A stretch of 64,000 nt of DNA. It comes from Mycobacterium tilburgii. Lineage in GTDB: Bacteria > Actinomycetota > Actinomycetes > Mycobacteriales > Mycobacteriaceae. The notes below the pieces were generated by a model. It was not told where the DNA came from and made no database searches. It saw nothing but the letters and a program-made list of their open reading frames with translations. The position numbers and the translations under genes were made by a program. Below are positions 33,390 through 50,052 of the stretch, piece by piece (within the stretch, counting starts at the first letter, position 1; each line of letters starts with the position of its first letter). The DNA lies in contig NZ_LR655691.1 of the NCBI RefSeq assembly GCF_902168065.1, positions 62,001 through 126,000 of the forward strand. Reading direction: 5' to 3'.

Positions 33390-33484
33390 GTAAACAGGCG
33401 CGGGAGCGCACGCTGAGTGTGCTGAGAGGACGGCTTGGGGCCGTCGACCGTACGAACCTGACCGGGTAATGCCGGCGTAGGGAG
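33390..33484 (+). ncRNA. TPP riboswitch (thi box) of thiC
   Basis: The thi-box landmarks are all present in order: GCGGGAGCGC, GCTGAGAGGA, GAACCTGACCGGGTAATG and CCGGCGTAGGGA. The 3' strand of the aptamer contains AGGGAG (33479-33484), the ribosome site of thiC 7 bp before its ATG. Ligand binding should therefore hide the Shine-Dalgarno and stop translation of thiC-thiD when thiamine pyrophosphate is plentiful. Confidence 0.93.
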
Positions 33485-33488
33485 ATGA

Positions 33489-35985
<2,497 letters not shown>

Positions 35986-35989
<4 letters not shown>

Positions 35990-36606
35990 ATCTCGACACG
36001 ATCGCGGGCATCGCGCACCCACCCGACGAGGTGGCGCGCGGTGTCGTCGTGCTGACTCACGGCGCCGGAGGCGATCGGGATTCTCCACTGCTACAACAGA
36101 TTTGCGACGAGTGGGCCCGCCGTGGCTGGCTGGCGATCCGGTACAACCTGCCTTACCGGCGGCGCCGCCCCAAAGGCCCCCCGTCAGGTTCGGCGACCAC
36201 CGACCGCGCGGGCATCGTCGAGGCGATCACCGTCTGCCTCGGCCTGGCCGACCGCCCGCTAATCGCGGGCGGGCACTCCTACGGAGGCCAGCAGACCTCC
36301 ATGGTGGTGGCCGAAACGAACTCACCGCACATCGACGTCCTGACGCTGTTCTCCTATCCGGTGCACCCGCCGGGGAAGCCGGAGCGGCTGCGCACCGAAC
36401 ACCTGCCCGACATCCGGGTGCCGACCGTGTTCACCCACGGCACCTCGGATCCATTCGGTACACCCGTCGAGGTGCGCGATGCTGCGGCGCTGATCGCGGC
36501 GCCGACCGAAGTCATCGAAATCACCGGCGCGCGACACGATTTGCGTTCCAGCACCCTCGATGTACCCGCGCTCGCGGTTGACGCGGCGCTGCGGATGTTG
36601 GGGTAG
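35986..36606 (+). CDS. Alpha/beta-hydrolase, Rv0421c homologue
   Basis: 206 residues, intact, third gene of the thiC operon by overlap. The nucleophile elbow is GGHSYGG (Ser), an acidic member is in HGTSDPFGT (Asp), and the general base is in GARHDL (His), so the catalytic triad is complete. N-terminal THGAGGDRDSP is the oxyanion-loop region of dienelactone hydrolase-like esterases. The substrate is unknown. The link to thiamine synthesis is only positional. Confidence 0.88.
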
Positions 36607-36609
36607 CCG

Positions 36610-36863
36610 TCACGACCCCGGCAGCATGCACGAGGTGGGGAGCAGCAACACCACGGGCCACAACACGATCACCTCGCCAAGGGCGGCCATGTTCGCGCCG
36701 GCCGGCACCATCTTGCTCCACTCCGCCTCGAGCTCGTGCAGCCGTTCGGGATGGATCGCGGCCCAGACGCCGCCGCGATGTAGGGCACGGCAAGCCACAG
36801 CGCGATCTCCAGCAGCGCGCCGACGGTCACCCCGCGCTACAGAATACGTCGTAACGGCTCCAT
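36610..36863 (-). pseudogene. Small membrane protein, nonsense and frameshift
   Basis: Start ATG at 36861-36863: MEPLRRIL, then TAG, then RGVTVGALLEIALWLAVPYIA in the same frame, a one-base shift, and VWAAIHPERLHELEAEWSKM with ALGEVIVLWPVVLLLPTSCM to TGA at 36610-36612. Two hydrophobic segments flank a charged helix. Family not recognised. It follows the MpaB-like remnant in the same direction after 27 bp. Confidence 0.55.
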
Positions 36864-36890
36864 GACCCGCCTCGCATCTTCACCCGGCGA

Positions 36891-37160
36891 CTACAGCAGC
36901 GGTTCGCGTCGCTCGACCCGGCGCTCGGACATCCCGCCAGCAGTACATGGCTTCCCCCTTGGTACAGGAACGGGGGAATGAATCGGTTCACGAAAGCGAC
37001 CAAAAAGAACAACCGTTCAAAGCGCCGCTGCTCGACCTCGGTCCAAGTGAGGCCCAGCGCGTCGCGGAAGACCGGCGCCAGAAAACCGACCGTGAGAAAG
37101 CGTAGCAGGGGTCGAACGGCAGCCGAAGCAGCGGATTGACCATCTTCAAGCCGACCAGAC
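36891..37160 (-). pseudogene. C-terminal remnant of an MpaB/DUF2236-like oxygenase
   Basis: Segments across frames read RPLLRFLTVGFLAPVFRDAL, GLTWTEVEQRRFERLFFLVA, FVNRFIPPFLYQ and, after a shift, EAMYCWRDVRA and RVERREPLL-stop (36891-36893). The pattern LTVGFLxPxxRDALGLxWT near the C-terminus and a closing WDxR-type tail fit the DUF2236 (oxygenase MpaB) family. The N-terminal three quarters are missing; the fragment is joined to the truncated lpqL. Confidence 0.5.
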
Positions 37161-38240
37161 CGAGCAGATTGAAGTTCAGGTACATCGCGATGTCGTTGAG
37201 CTGCTCGTCGTTCAGACCGAACACGTAATCCAGCACCCCGTTGAGGCCATCCTCGTCGGCTCCCCAGAACACGAACCACACCGCGTTGTTCACCGGCGCC
37301 AGTGGGCCGACCTGTAACGCGGTTTCCAACACGGCGGCCACGCCGGATCCGTTGTCGTTGATGCCTGGTCCGGTGCACGGTCCGTCCAGATGGGCGCCGA
37401 CCATGATGACGTCTTTCGTCGAGCCGGTCTTGGTCTGCGCCAGAACGTTTCGTGTGGTCACGTTGATGTTCTCGGCGTCGAGCACCAGGCGTACCGATGC
37501 GGTGGTGCGGGCCAGCGCGTTGCCGCCGTAACTACCGACCACGGCCACGGGCATCGTCAGGGGTTGAAACAAGTTCGGCGGGGCACCCTGACCGCTGGGC
37601 GCGCTCACCACGATCAGCGCCGCCACGCCCCTGGCCTTCGCGCTGTTCTGCTTGTCGACCACCGAGCACCGAGCGTCGTCGACGACGGCGATCGCCCCTG
37701 CGGGCAGCGTCGCCGGATAATCGCCCACAGCGTAACCCTACGGTTGCCCAGGACGCACCGGTGGGCCGGTCAGACCGTCGCGCGGCGTCCGGACCAGCAG
37801 CGAGGCCTGGTCCACCGAATAGGTGCTGCCGGCGATTGTCAGCGACGGCTTGCCCGGTGACACGGCGTACAGCCGGTAGCACTAGGGCGTGGCGACGTCG
37901 AAGCTTTTGTCCCGCAAGGCTTTTTCCACATACTCGACGCTGGCGTCATAGCCCGGTGTCCCCTGTCCATCGAGGTTCAGCGATTCGACGTGTTGCGGGA
38001 AGTAGCCGGGGATGCCAACCGCTCGGGTGCCGTTATTGGCGTTCGCGATGTCTTGCAGCTTCGTCAGATGCACCATCATGGCGTCGGCGGTGACCTTGTT
38101 GTGCAGCGCCCCGGCGAATTCCGCCGCCGCGGGTTACTGGCCGGCTGCGAGTTCGCCGACCGATGGAAGCAGCCGCTCAGCGTCGCGGCGAGGGCGACCG
38201 CGGCAAGGATCGCCGCCAACGCTCGGGATTTGTTCACCAT
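37161..38240 (-). pseudogene. lpqL: LpqL-like lipoprotein aminopeptidase (M28), 3' truncated
   Basis: ATG at 38238-38240 opens a lipoprotein signal peptide (SRALAAILAAVALAATLSGC, lipobox LSGC). A G missing near 38130 shifts the frame before EFAGALHNKVTADAMMVHLT. PA-domain and M28 peptidase segments follow: LPAGAIAVVDDARCSVVDKQ, VIMVGAHLDGPCTGPGINDN (zinc ligands) and FWGADEDGLNG (Glu/Asp pair). Two TAG codons (37882-37884 and about 37738-37740) interrupt the frame. At about 37160 the gene stops matching after AMYLNFNLLG and joins the MpaB-like remnant. The metallopeptidase lpqM, its M. tuberculosis neighbour, is gone. Confidence 0.8.
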
Positions 38241-38260
38241 CGCGTCTAAGGTTAGACGTT

Positions 38261-38680
38261 TCAGACATACAGCCCGCTAAATGGGGCAAACGAAATGTTG
38301 CGCACCACAAACCAAACCATGACCAACGACAGCACCACCGCGGCTGACCAGCGCTGGTGCTGCCAGCTTCGGATGTGCCGGCCCTTGACTTGACCGTAGG
38401 TCCACACCGCATACGCCCACACCAACAGCACGACCGCCGCCAGACCCAACGCATTGAACCTGGCGGCGGCCATCAGGTTGCCGTGCAGCAGCGAATACAG
38501 CATTCGCAGACTGCCGCAGCCTGGGCAGTCGATGCCGAGCAGCGCCTTGGTGGGGCATACCGGCAGGGGCCCACCCGGCGTGGTCGGGTCGCCCAGCCAG
38601 GTCGCGGCGCACACCAACGTGGCGGACGCGGCGACCACCAGCGGGGCGCCGAGTTTAACCGCAACATGTCCCTGGCGCAT
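38261..38680 (-). CDS. DUF2752 membrane protein
   Basis: 139 residues from ATG 38678-38680 (an upstream in-frame start exists, but the region ahead is antisense-like). The DUF2752 signature VCPTKALLGIDCPGCGSLRM with LLHGNLMAAARFN is complete. Three hydrophobic segments surround it (LVVAASATLVCAATWL, LGLAAVVLLVWAYAVW, AAVVLSLVMVWFVVRN). The function is unknown; in actinobacteria it is usually next to a CD225/dispanin-like protein, as here. It appears intact. Confidence 0.72.
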   Translation of the reverse strand: MRQGHVAVKLGAPLVVAASATLVCAATWLGDPTTPGGPLPVCPTKALLGIDCPGCGSLRMLYSLLHGNLMAAARFNALGLAAVVLLVWAYAVWTYGQVKGRHIRSWQHQRWSAAVVLSLVMVWFVVRNISFAPFSGLYV

Positions 38681-38702
38681 GACCGCGAGCGTAGCCCGCT
38701 TT

Positions 38703-38880
38703 TCAGCGCATCGCGGCCAGGGTAGTAGATGTCGAGGTGTCAACGGTCAGGGCGATGATTCCCAGAACGATGGCGTAGAGGACGGCGCTAACGAACACGG
38801 CGATGAGCGACCACTTCACCCACTCCTTGGCGGCATCGGCGGCCGCCTGCGCCTCGCCTTACTGGCCCTGTGCTCACAAC
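38703..38880 (-). pseudogene. CD225/dispanin-like membrane protein remnant
   Basis: The C-terminal part reads GEAQAAADAAKEWVKWSLIA then VFVSAVLYAIVLGIIALTVD and ends TTLAAMR at TGA 38703-38705. A TAA in the preceding Q(stop)GEAQ replaces a probable Tyr codon. The AxKWxxW helix followed by one transmembrane segment fits the CD225 family, typically paired with DUF2752. The N-terminus is missing. Confidence 0.5.
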
Positions 38881-38937
38881 CCGCTCACCAACGGATTGTA
38901 TTGACCGACCGACGCACGATCCTACGGTCGCGCGGAA

Positions 38938-39270
38938 TGGGTTACCTAGCCACGGTGGCGCGAGGGGCGGCGGCCCCCACGGTCGGGATCGGCCGCCCCC
39001 GTGGCGGCCGATCCCGACACCGGCAATGCGGCGGAGAACACACTGGCCAGCGTGCTCTCGAAAGGGTATGGGCTGAACAACTGCACCACCCAGCCGGTTC
39101 CCCGCGGTGCACTGGCCTACCTGGTGCGGGACGAGCCCCGACCTGACCGAGCCGATCCTGGCCAAGTACTTACTGTTCGGCGACGACGGTCCCACGAGCT
39201 CGTTTAATGCACTCATCGGCGGCGACACCCTGAGCAACTGCGGGGACAAGCCCGCGCCCACGCTCTGACA
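38938..39270 (+). pseudogene. Secreted-protein remnant, copy 1
   Basis: Starts MGYLATVARGAAAPTV (degenerate signal-like) and continues VAADPDTGNAAENTLASVLS, KGYGLNNCTTQPVPRGALAY, one frameshift near 39130, then PILAKYLLFGDDGPTSSFNA and LIGGDTLSNCG to TGA. Further coding-like sequence in other frames (WRTFQNHAEIIWANTGKNML) runs to about 39430. Paired Cys and a small globular pattern suggest a secreted protein; family not recognised. Copy 2 at 39576 has the matching signal peptide and NTLASA segment, so these are tandem paralogues. Confidence 0.5.
38982..39018. repeat. Perfect 16-bp inverted repeat with 5-bp loop
   Basis: GTCGGGATCGGCCGCC, loop CCCGT, GGCGGCCGATCCCGAC. It lies in the decayed signal-peptide region of secreted remnant 1 and is not followed by a T run, so it does not look like a terminator. 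Confidence 0.9.
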
Positions 39271-39575
39271 TCAGGGCAGCTCGACCACGACCGCGGGATC
39301 AATTGCGTGGAGGACCTTTCAGAACCACGCCGAGATCATTTGGGCCAACACCGGCAAGAACATGCTGTGGGCGTGATCCGCACCGCCGGGGCCGATGTGC
39401 CCGCGCTGTACCAAATCGTGGCGAAATAACGGCTGACCCACACCAAATGATGCCGATGTAAATGGTATTCGGCGGAATGGGTTGCGTCCGGGGGTTTATC
39501 CCTACGATCATTCTCACAACACGAATATCGTCAGCGCGGCCCGCTGAGCGGTTGAACTATTTTCAGGAGTTGACG
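39271..39575. other. Decayed tail between the two secreted remnants
   Basis: Contains the frameshifted C-terminal part of remnant 1 to about 39430, then about 145 bp with AT-richer stretches and no gene that I can support. AGGAG at 39565-39569 belongs to remnant 2. Confidence 0.5.
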
Positions 39576-40646
<1,071 letters not shown>

Positions 40647-40650
<4 letters not shown>

Positions 40651-41663
40651 GAGCGCGCCCCGACCGGAGCAAGTTCGCCGACGATCTGTTCCGCTGTCCA
40701 CGGCGCCAGCAGGAAACCCGACCGGCCGTGCCCGGCCGCCACCAGCGTGCGCTTGTCCAGGCGGCCTACCAGCGGCAGATTATCCGGCGTCATCGGGCGC
40801 AGCCCGGCCGCGCATTCGGCCAGTTCGTACTCACCTAGCGCCGGCAGCACCGCGCACGCGTCGTCGAGTAGGTCGCGTACGCCGGACACCACCGGGGCGG
40901 TGTCGCGGCCGTGCTCATACTGCGTCGCGCCGACCACCACCCCGTCCGGGCGCGGCACCACGTAGACCTGGCGTCCGTGCACGCGGGCGCGAACAACCCT
41001 GCGCAGCAACGGCATACACCCCTTGCGCCAGCGCAGTCGCAGCACCTCACCCTTGACCGGGTGCACCGCCAGGCCGGGCCACAACGTCGGTGCGTCGATA
41101 CCGTTGGCGATCACCACCGCGTCACCCTCCACCCGCGACAGGTCCTCGGCCGGCGGCGCCCACGTGACGCCACGACGTTCGCAGTCCGCCTCCAGCGCAT
41201 CCACCACGGCGCGGTTGCCCACGGCCATCTCGGTGGGCGCCCGAAAACCGTGTCGGATACCTTGCGCCAGCAGGGGTTCGACGTCACGCGCCGCCGACTC
41301 CCAGATGACCAGATGGCCCTGGGCCTCCAGCCACTCCGCGACCGTGCGCAGATCGGCGACGTCGGCCCGGTCCACGGCCACCACCAGCGACTCCCGCGCG
41401 GTGATCACACCCGGCGGCAACCCATCCAGGTAACCGCCCTCGTGCCACAGCCGCAGCGAGTCAAGGCCCAATCGCAGCAGGTGCTCCTCGCCCGGCCAGC
41501 CCTCGCTGTGCGGCGCCAGCATGCCCCCGGCGACCCAGGACGCGCCCCGCACGTCGGTGCGGTGCACCCGCACCGACCAGCCGGCCTGAACCGCTCGACG
41601 CGCCACGGACAGCCCAATGACACCGCCGCCAATGACGGCCAGCGTCTGTTTGCTTGAAATCAT
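40647..41663 (-). CDS. thiO: Glycine oxidase ThiO
   Basis: FAD enzyme that oxidises glycine to dehydroglycine, the imine used by ThiG. 338 residues, intact, close to the mycobacterial length of about 340. N-terminal dinucleotide-binding motif AVIGGGVIGLSVARRAVQAG; C-terminal FAD contacts AAGLRPMTPDNLPLVGRLDK and VAAGHGRSGFLLAPWTAE. ATG at 41661-41663 directly behind the second TPP riboswitch; first gene of thiO-thiS-thiG. Confidence 0.96.
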
Positions 41664-41670
41664 CCCCAGC

Positions 41671-41770
41671 TCCCTTCGCCGGCATGATCCGGATCAGGTG
41701 TGACGGTAAGGGCAGGTCCGGTGGCTCTGGATGTGCCCATTCTCAGCCCCGCAATCACCCGGGACTCCCG
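41671..41770 (-). ncRNA. TPP riboswitch (thi box) of thiO-thiS-thiG
   Basis: On the minus strand: GGGAGTCCCGGGTGAT, GGGGCTGAGAATGGG, GACCTGCCCTTACCG, ACACCTGATCCGGATCATG and CCGGCGAAGGGAG. These are the conserved thi-box elements in order. The final AGGGAG(CT) is the likely ribosome site of thiO, so ligand binding should block translation. Confidence 0.92.
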
Positions 41771-41794
41771 TGTCTCTAAAATTGTCCGGGTACC

Positions 41795-41812
41795 ACGCTA
41801 GCGCGCTAGCGT
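41795..41812. promoter_or_regulatory. 18-bp perfect palindrome with a -10-like hexamer on each strand
   Basis: ACGCTAGCG/CGCTAGCGT lies between the divergent thiO leader and thiE. It contains TAGCGT (TANNNT) reading right at 41807-41812 and the same hexamer reading left at 41795-41800. Rightward transcription would begin at about 41819, the thiE GTG itself (leaderless); leftward transcription would begin just ahead of the thi box. Confidence 0.55.
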
Positions 41813-41818
41813 CATTGT

Positions 41819-42511
41819 GTGCATCCACGTGTTACCCGACTAACTTCCGCAAAACTTTATCTCTGTACCGACGCGCGGCGCGAGCGCGGCGATTTGGCCC
41901 AGTTCGCCGAGGCGGCGGTGGCGGGCGGAGTGGACATCATTCAGCTGCGTGACAAGGGGTCGCCCGGCGAGCAGCGGTTCGGGCCGCTCGAGGCCCGCGA
42001 CGAGTTGGCCGCCTGCGAAATCCTCGCGGACGCGGCCCACCGGCACGGCGCGCTGTTCGCCGTCAACGATCGCGCCGACATCGCCCGCGCCGCCGGCGCC
42101 GACGTTCTGCACCTGGGCCAAGGCGACCTGTCGCCGGCCGTGGCCCGCGACATCGCCGGCCCGGACACGCTGATCGGTCTGTCCACGCATGACGCGGAAC
42201 AGGTCGCGGCCGCCCGAATCGGCGCGGCCGGCGACGTCGACTACTTGTGCGTGGGGCCGTGCTGGCCGACGTTCACCAAACCCGGCCGAACCGCGCCGGG
42301 TCTGGGACTGATCCGCACCGCCGCGCAACAGAACCCCAGCGCCGACGGCGACAAGCCGTGGTTCGCGATCGGCGGCATCGATGCGCGGCGGCTGCCCGAG
42401 GTGCTGGACGCCGGCGCCCGGCGGATCGTGGTGGTGCGGGCGATCACCACGGCCGAGGACCCGCGCGCGGCGGCAGAAAAGCTCAGGTCAGCGCTTCTAG
42501 CAGCGAGCTGA
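41819..42511 (+). CDS. thiE: Thiamine-phosphate synthase ThiE
   Basis: Joins HMP-PP and thiazole phosphate to give thiamine phosphate. 230 residues from GTG 41819 (the family is about 220). Motifs are [53 protein letters not shown] and [20 protein letters not shown]. Intact. No Shine-Dalgarno is visible, and a TAGCGT hexamer 7 bp upstream suggests a leaderless message. It converges with mutT3, overlapping its 3' end by 29 bp. Confidence 0.95.
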   Translation: MHPRVTRLTSAKLYLCTDARRERGDLAQFAEAAVAGGVDIIQLRDKGSPGEQRFGPLEARDELAACEILADAAHRHGALFAVNDRADIARAAGADVLHLGQGDLSPAVARDIAGPDTLIGLSTHDAEQVAAARIGAAGDVDYLCVGPCWPTFTKPGRTAPGLGLIRTAAQQNPSADGDKPWFAIGGIDARRLPEVLDAGARRIVVVRAITTAEDPRAAAEKLRSALLAAS

Positions 42512-43124
42512 TCTGCGGGCTCAGCTGCGAGGGCGGCTCATCGGCCCGCAGCCGCGGGCCCGGCATGCACCAGACGAAGACGCCGGCTTCGATCTCGAGG
42601 GTGCGCGGCAGCTGCTGACGCCGTTCGTCGGTGTCCTCCAGTGGCACCCGCGCCTGCGCGGTGCGCAGCCGTTGCCAGCTCGCCGCGAAACCGGGGTGCA
42701 ACAGCAGCTCGGCCACCTCGTCCTCGGCGACCCAACGCATTTCGGCGCTCTCCCGGTTGGGCACGGTGTGCAGCAACTCGCCAGCGTCGGCGACGACTGT
42801 GGTGTAGCTCCATTGGGTGCCGCCGCGCCCGGCGACCTCGGCGGTGACCACCGTGGCCCGCACCGCCAACCGCTCGACGGGCAGACCCGCCTCCTCGTGG
42901 GCCTCGCGAACCGCGGTATCCTCTGGGGTTTCGTGACTGTCCCGAGCGCCGCCCGGCAAACCCCAGGTGCCACCCTGATGGCTCCACATCGCCCGGTGTT
43001 GCAGCAGCACGGCAGGGGTGCCGTCGGGGCGGGGCGCCCGCAACAACAGACCGGCCGCGCCGTACCGACCCCAGTAGTGGGCGCCGCTGTCGGAGATCAC
43101 CCAGCCGTCGCCGTCGCCTTGCAC
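42483..43124 (-). CDS. mutT3: Nudix hydrolase MutT3
   Basis: 213 residues from GTG 43122-43124. The Nudix box is complete: [20 protein letters not shown] then EAGLP (Gx5Ex7REUxEExGU). Homologue of Rv0413, thought to hydrolyse oxidised nucleotides such as 8-oxo-dGTP, although the exact substrate cannot be read from sequence. The C-terminus ([16 protein letters not shown]) is typical of the mycobacterial protein. Intact. Confidence 0.93.
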   Translation of the reverse strand: MQGDGDGWVISDSGAHYWGRYGAAGLLLRAPRPDGTPAVLLQHRAMWSHQGGTWGLPGGARDSHETPEDTAVREAHEEAGLPVERLAVRATVVTAEVAGRGGTQWSYTTVVADAGELLHTVPNRESAEMRWVAEDEVAELLLHPGFAASWQRLRTAQARVPLEDTDERRQQLPRTLEIEAGVFVWCMPGPRLRADEPPSQLSPQISSLLEALT

Positions 43125-43255
43125 GCGTTCAGGATATGCAGGCGATCAGCGAACTTGGGTCTGCCTCCCCCATCAGTCCCGACATGCTCTTAGAATTTGC
43201 TTATACGCCTTCGAACAGTGCACTCCGGTGGCCGAAAGTTGAGGTCTGCAGACAC

Positions 43256-44574
43256 GTGACGGTTGAGCTGGCGCATCCGTCGACCGAGCCGCTGGGGTCG
43301 CGGTCGCCGGGCGAACCGGCCCACCCTCGCTGGTGGTTCTTCTCGACGACCCCAGGACGCATCCTGACAATCGGCATTTTGCTGGCGGCACTCGGTGTGT
43401 CGAGCGCGTTCGCCACCTCGACGACCATCAACCATCGCCAGCAAGTGCTGACCACCGTGCTCAACCACACCGAGCCGCTGGCCTTTGCGGCCGGACGGCT
43501 CTACACCACGCTGTCGGTGGCCGACGCCGCGGCGGCCACCGCGTTCATCGCCCAGGCCGAGCCGTGGCCGGTGCGGCTGCGGTACGAGCAGGCCATCACC
43601 GATGCGGCGGTGGCCGTGACCCGGGCATCGAGTGGGCTGACCGATGAACCGTTGGTGCAGCTGCTCGGCAAGATCAACGCCGAGTTGGCCGTCTATACGG
43701 GGTTGATCGAGATCGCGCGGACCAACAACCGGGAGGGCAACCCGGTGGGGTCGTCGTATCTGTCGGAAGCCTCAGGTCTGATGCAGTCGACGATCCTGCC
43801 GGACGCCGCCCAGTTGTACCGGGCGACCTCGGAGCGGGTGGACACGGAAACCACTGCGTCCACGCACTTCCCGGCCCCGGTCATTCTGGTCGTCGCCACC
43901 ACGGTGGCGTTCGGTCTGTTCTCGCATCGCTGGCTGGCCCGGCGGACCCGGCGCCGAATCAACCCGGGCCTGGTGGTGGGTGCTCTCGGTATTCTCGTCA
44001 TGGTGGTCTGGGTCGGAACCGCGCTGACAATCTCCACGGCCGCCAGTCGAAGCGCAAAGGACACGGCGGCCGCGTCGCTGAAGACCGCGACCAACGTGGC
44101 GATCACCGCCCAGCAAGCCCGGGCCGACGAAACGCTGTCGCTGATTCGGCGCGGCGACGAGCAGATCCGCAAGCAGTCGTTCTATCAGCGCATCGACTAC
44201 ATGCACGAGCAGATCGACCACTACATGGCCCGCAACGACGCCGTCGACAAAGCCGATCTGCAAGGCGCCGACGAGCTGTTGGTGCGGTGGCGTCAGGCCA
44301 ACGATCGCATCAACTCCTACATCTCGGTCGGCAACTACCGCGCCGCCACCCAGATCGCACTGGGCAGCGCCGAGGACGACTCGACCCCGGCGTTCGACAA
44401 ACTCGAGGATCAGCTGGGCAAGGCGATGACGCAGAGCCGTACCCGCCTGCGCAACGACGTGGTCAACGCACGCAGCGGACTGTCCGGCGCCCAGGTCGGC
44501 GGCGTGGTGCTCAGCCTCGGCGCGGCCGTCGCGGTCGCCCTGGGCCTGTGGCCGCGGCTGAAAGAGTATCGATA

Positions 44575-44575
<1 letters not shown>
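43256..44575 (+). CDS. glnX: Membrane sensor GlnX
   Basis: 439 residues from GTG 43256, exactly the length of Rv0412c; an in-frame ATG at 43136 would add an unconserved leader overlapping the mutT3 side. Four transmembrane helices are visible, at about residues 39-59 (LTIGILLAALGVSSAFA), 204-222 (VILVVATTVAFGLFS), 240-260 (VVGALGILVMVVWVGTAL) and 415-433. Two mostly helical external domains lie between helices 1-2 and 3-4. Family knowledge: GlnX couples the amino-acid-binding lipoprotein GlnH to PknG. Stop and glnH start overlap (TAATG). Confidence 0.94.
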
Positions 44576-47810
<3,235 letters not shown>

Positions 47811-47836
47811 GTGTGCGGCCCTGTGCGTCTGCGACG

Positions 47837-47895
47837 TTGAGTGTGCTCTCGCGGCGGCGACACGCCCGCACACCCCGCCGCCAGTGCACACTCAA
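47837..47895. repeat. Hairpin repeat element A between pknG and the DUF559 pseudogene
   Basis: TTGAGTGTGC (47837-47846) pairs with GCACACTCAA (47886-47895), and an inner GCGGCGG pairs with CCGCCGC. It lies 26 bp after pknG and covers the stop of the converging gene, so it may serve as a two-way terminator. A related element B is at 48811-48880; both share CGGCGGCGACACGC and AGTGCACACTCAA. Confidence 0.7.
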
Positions 47896-48750
47896 AACCG
47901 TTGCTGCACACTCGAGGCGGCGAGAGCAGCACGAACCCGCCTCACGATCGCGGCGGGCCGGTTCTCAGCCACCACCCGAACGACCGTCCAGCCCAGCTGC
48001 TCGACGGTTTCCAGCCGGCGGATGTCCTTGAGATATTGCCGTCGATCCGTTTGATGCTGCTCGCCGTCGTATTCCACCCCTACCATGCAGTCCTCCCAGC
48101 CCAAATCGAGGTAGGCCACCAGCATGCCGTCCACCCCGACGACCGGGATCTGAGTCCGCGGCCGCGGCAGACCCGCGTCGATCAGCAGCAACCGCAGATA
48201 GTTCTCGCGCGGCGACTGAGCGCCCGCATCAACCAGCTCTAGCGACTCGAGGCGGCGCAGCCCCGGTGAGCGCAGGTGATCGCTCGCGACGCGAAGCGCG
48301 TCGTCTACCTTGACACCCGTTGCCTGCGCAAGCGTATTCAACCGGACCATCGCAATCGAATCGCCCCGCGACGGACGATGTTGAAGGCCGTCCGCTCCGG
48401 CGTGGTGACGTGCAGCCCACCGACGACCTGAATTCGTTGTCCAGCAGCGTATCCCGTCTCGAGAGGATACCGTGGGGAGCGCGTGTGCTGGCATGGAGCA
48501 GTTCGATCGGGACGCCGTCGGGGATCCACCTGCGTCGTGCCATGCCGCAGCGGCGGACCCCGCGACGATGCCGCGACGCCTCGACCACAGCCAGGCCGCG
48601 ACCGTGCGCGACTGAAGCGACGCCTCGACGTGCCGGGACAGATAGACGTTGGAGAACACCGCGCGGTAGCGCGTGCGCAAATTGAGGCCAGTTCAGGACG
48701 CCGGACGCCGATGCCTCGCTGCCGATGAACGGCTGACTCAGATCCCACAT
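47892..48750 (-). pseudogene. DUF559 family protein (paralogue of 14204-15042), frameshifted
   Basis: N-terminal MWDLSQPFIGSEASASGVLN, then an extra T (near 48690) before RTRYRAVFSNVYLSRHVEAS. Several further shifts follow (segments IELLHASTRAPHGILSRRDT and GLHVTTPERTAFNIVRRG lie in different frames). The last 120 codons are open: LRLLLIDAGLPRPRTQIPVV, YLDLGWEDCMVGVEYDGEQH (nuclease-core D..E.D) and EQLGWTVVRVVAENRP to TGA 47892-47894. It shares the RTRYRxVFxxVYL and EYDGxQH segments with the gene downstream of groEL2. Function unknown. Confidence 0.7.
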
Positions 48751-48810
48751 GACGGGAACCCTGGCACAGCGGTCCCGACCGTGAATTCAGTTATGCACAG
48801 GGGCGTTGCG

Positions 48811-48880
48811 TGTGCGTGTGCGGCGGCGACACGCCGATGCGCCCCGCCCTGGACAAAACATTCAACGCCGCAAGTGCACA
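48811..48880. repeat. Hairpin repeat element B downstream of ackA
   Basis: TGTGCGTGTGCGGCG (48811-48825) pairs, with three mismatches, with CGCCGCAAGTGCACA (48866-48880). It is 11 bp after the ackA stop. Shared sub-sequences with element A suggest a dispersed mycobacterial intergenic repeat. Confidence 0.6.
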
Positions 48881-48891
48881 CTCAAGCGGGG

Positions 48892-50044
<1,153 letters not shown>

Positions 50045-50052
<8 letters not shown>

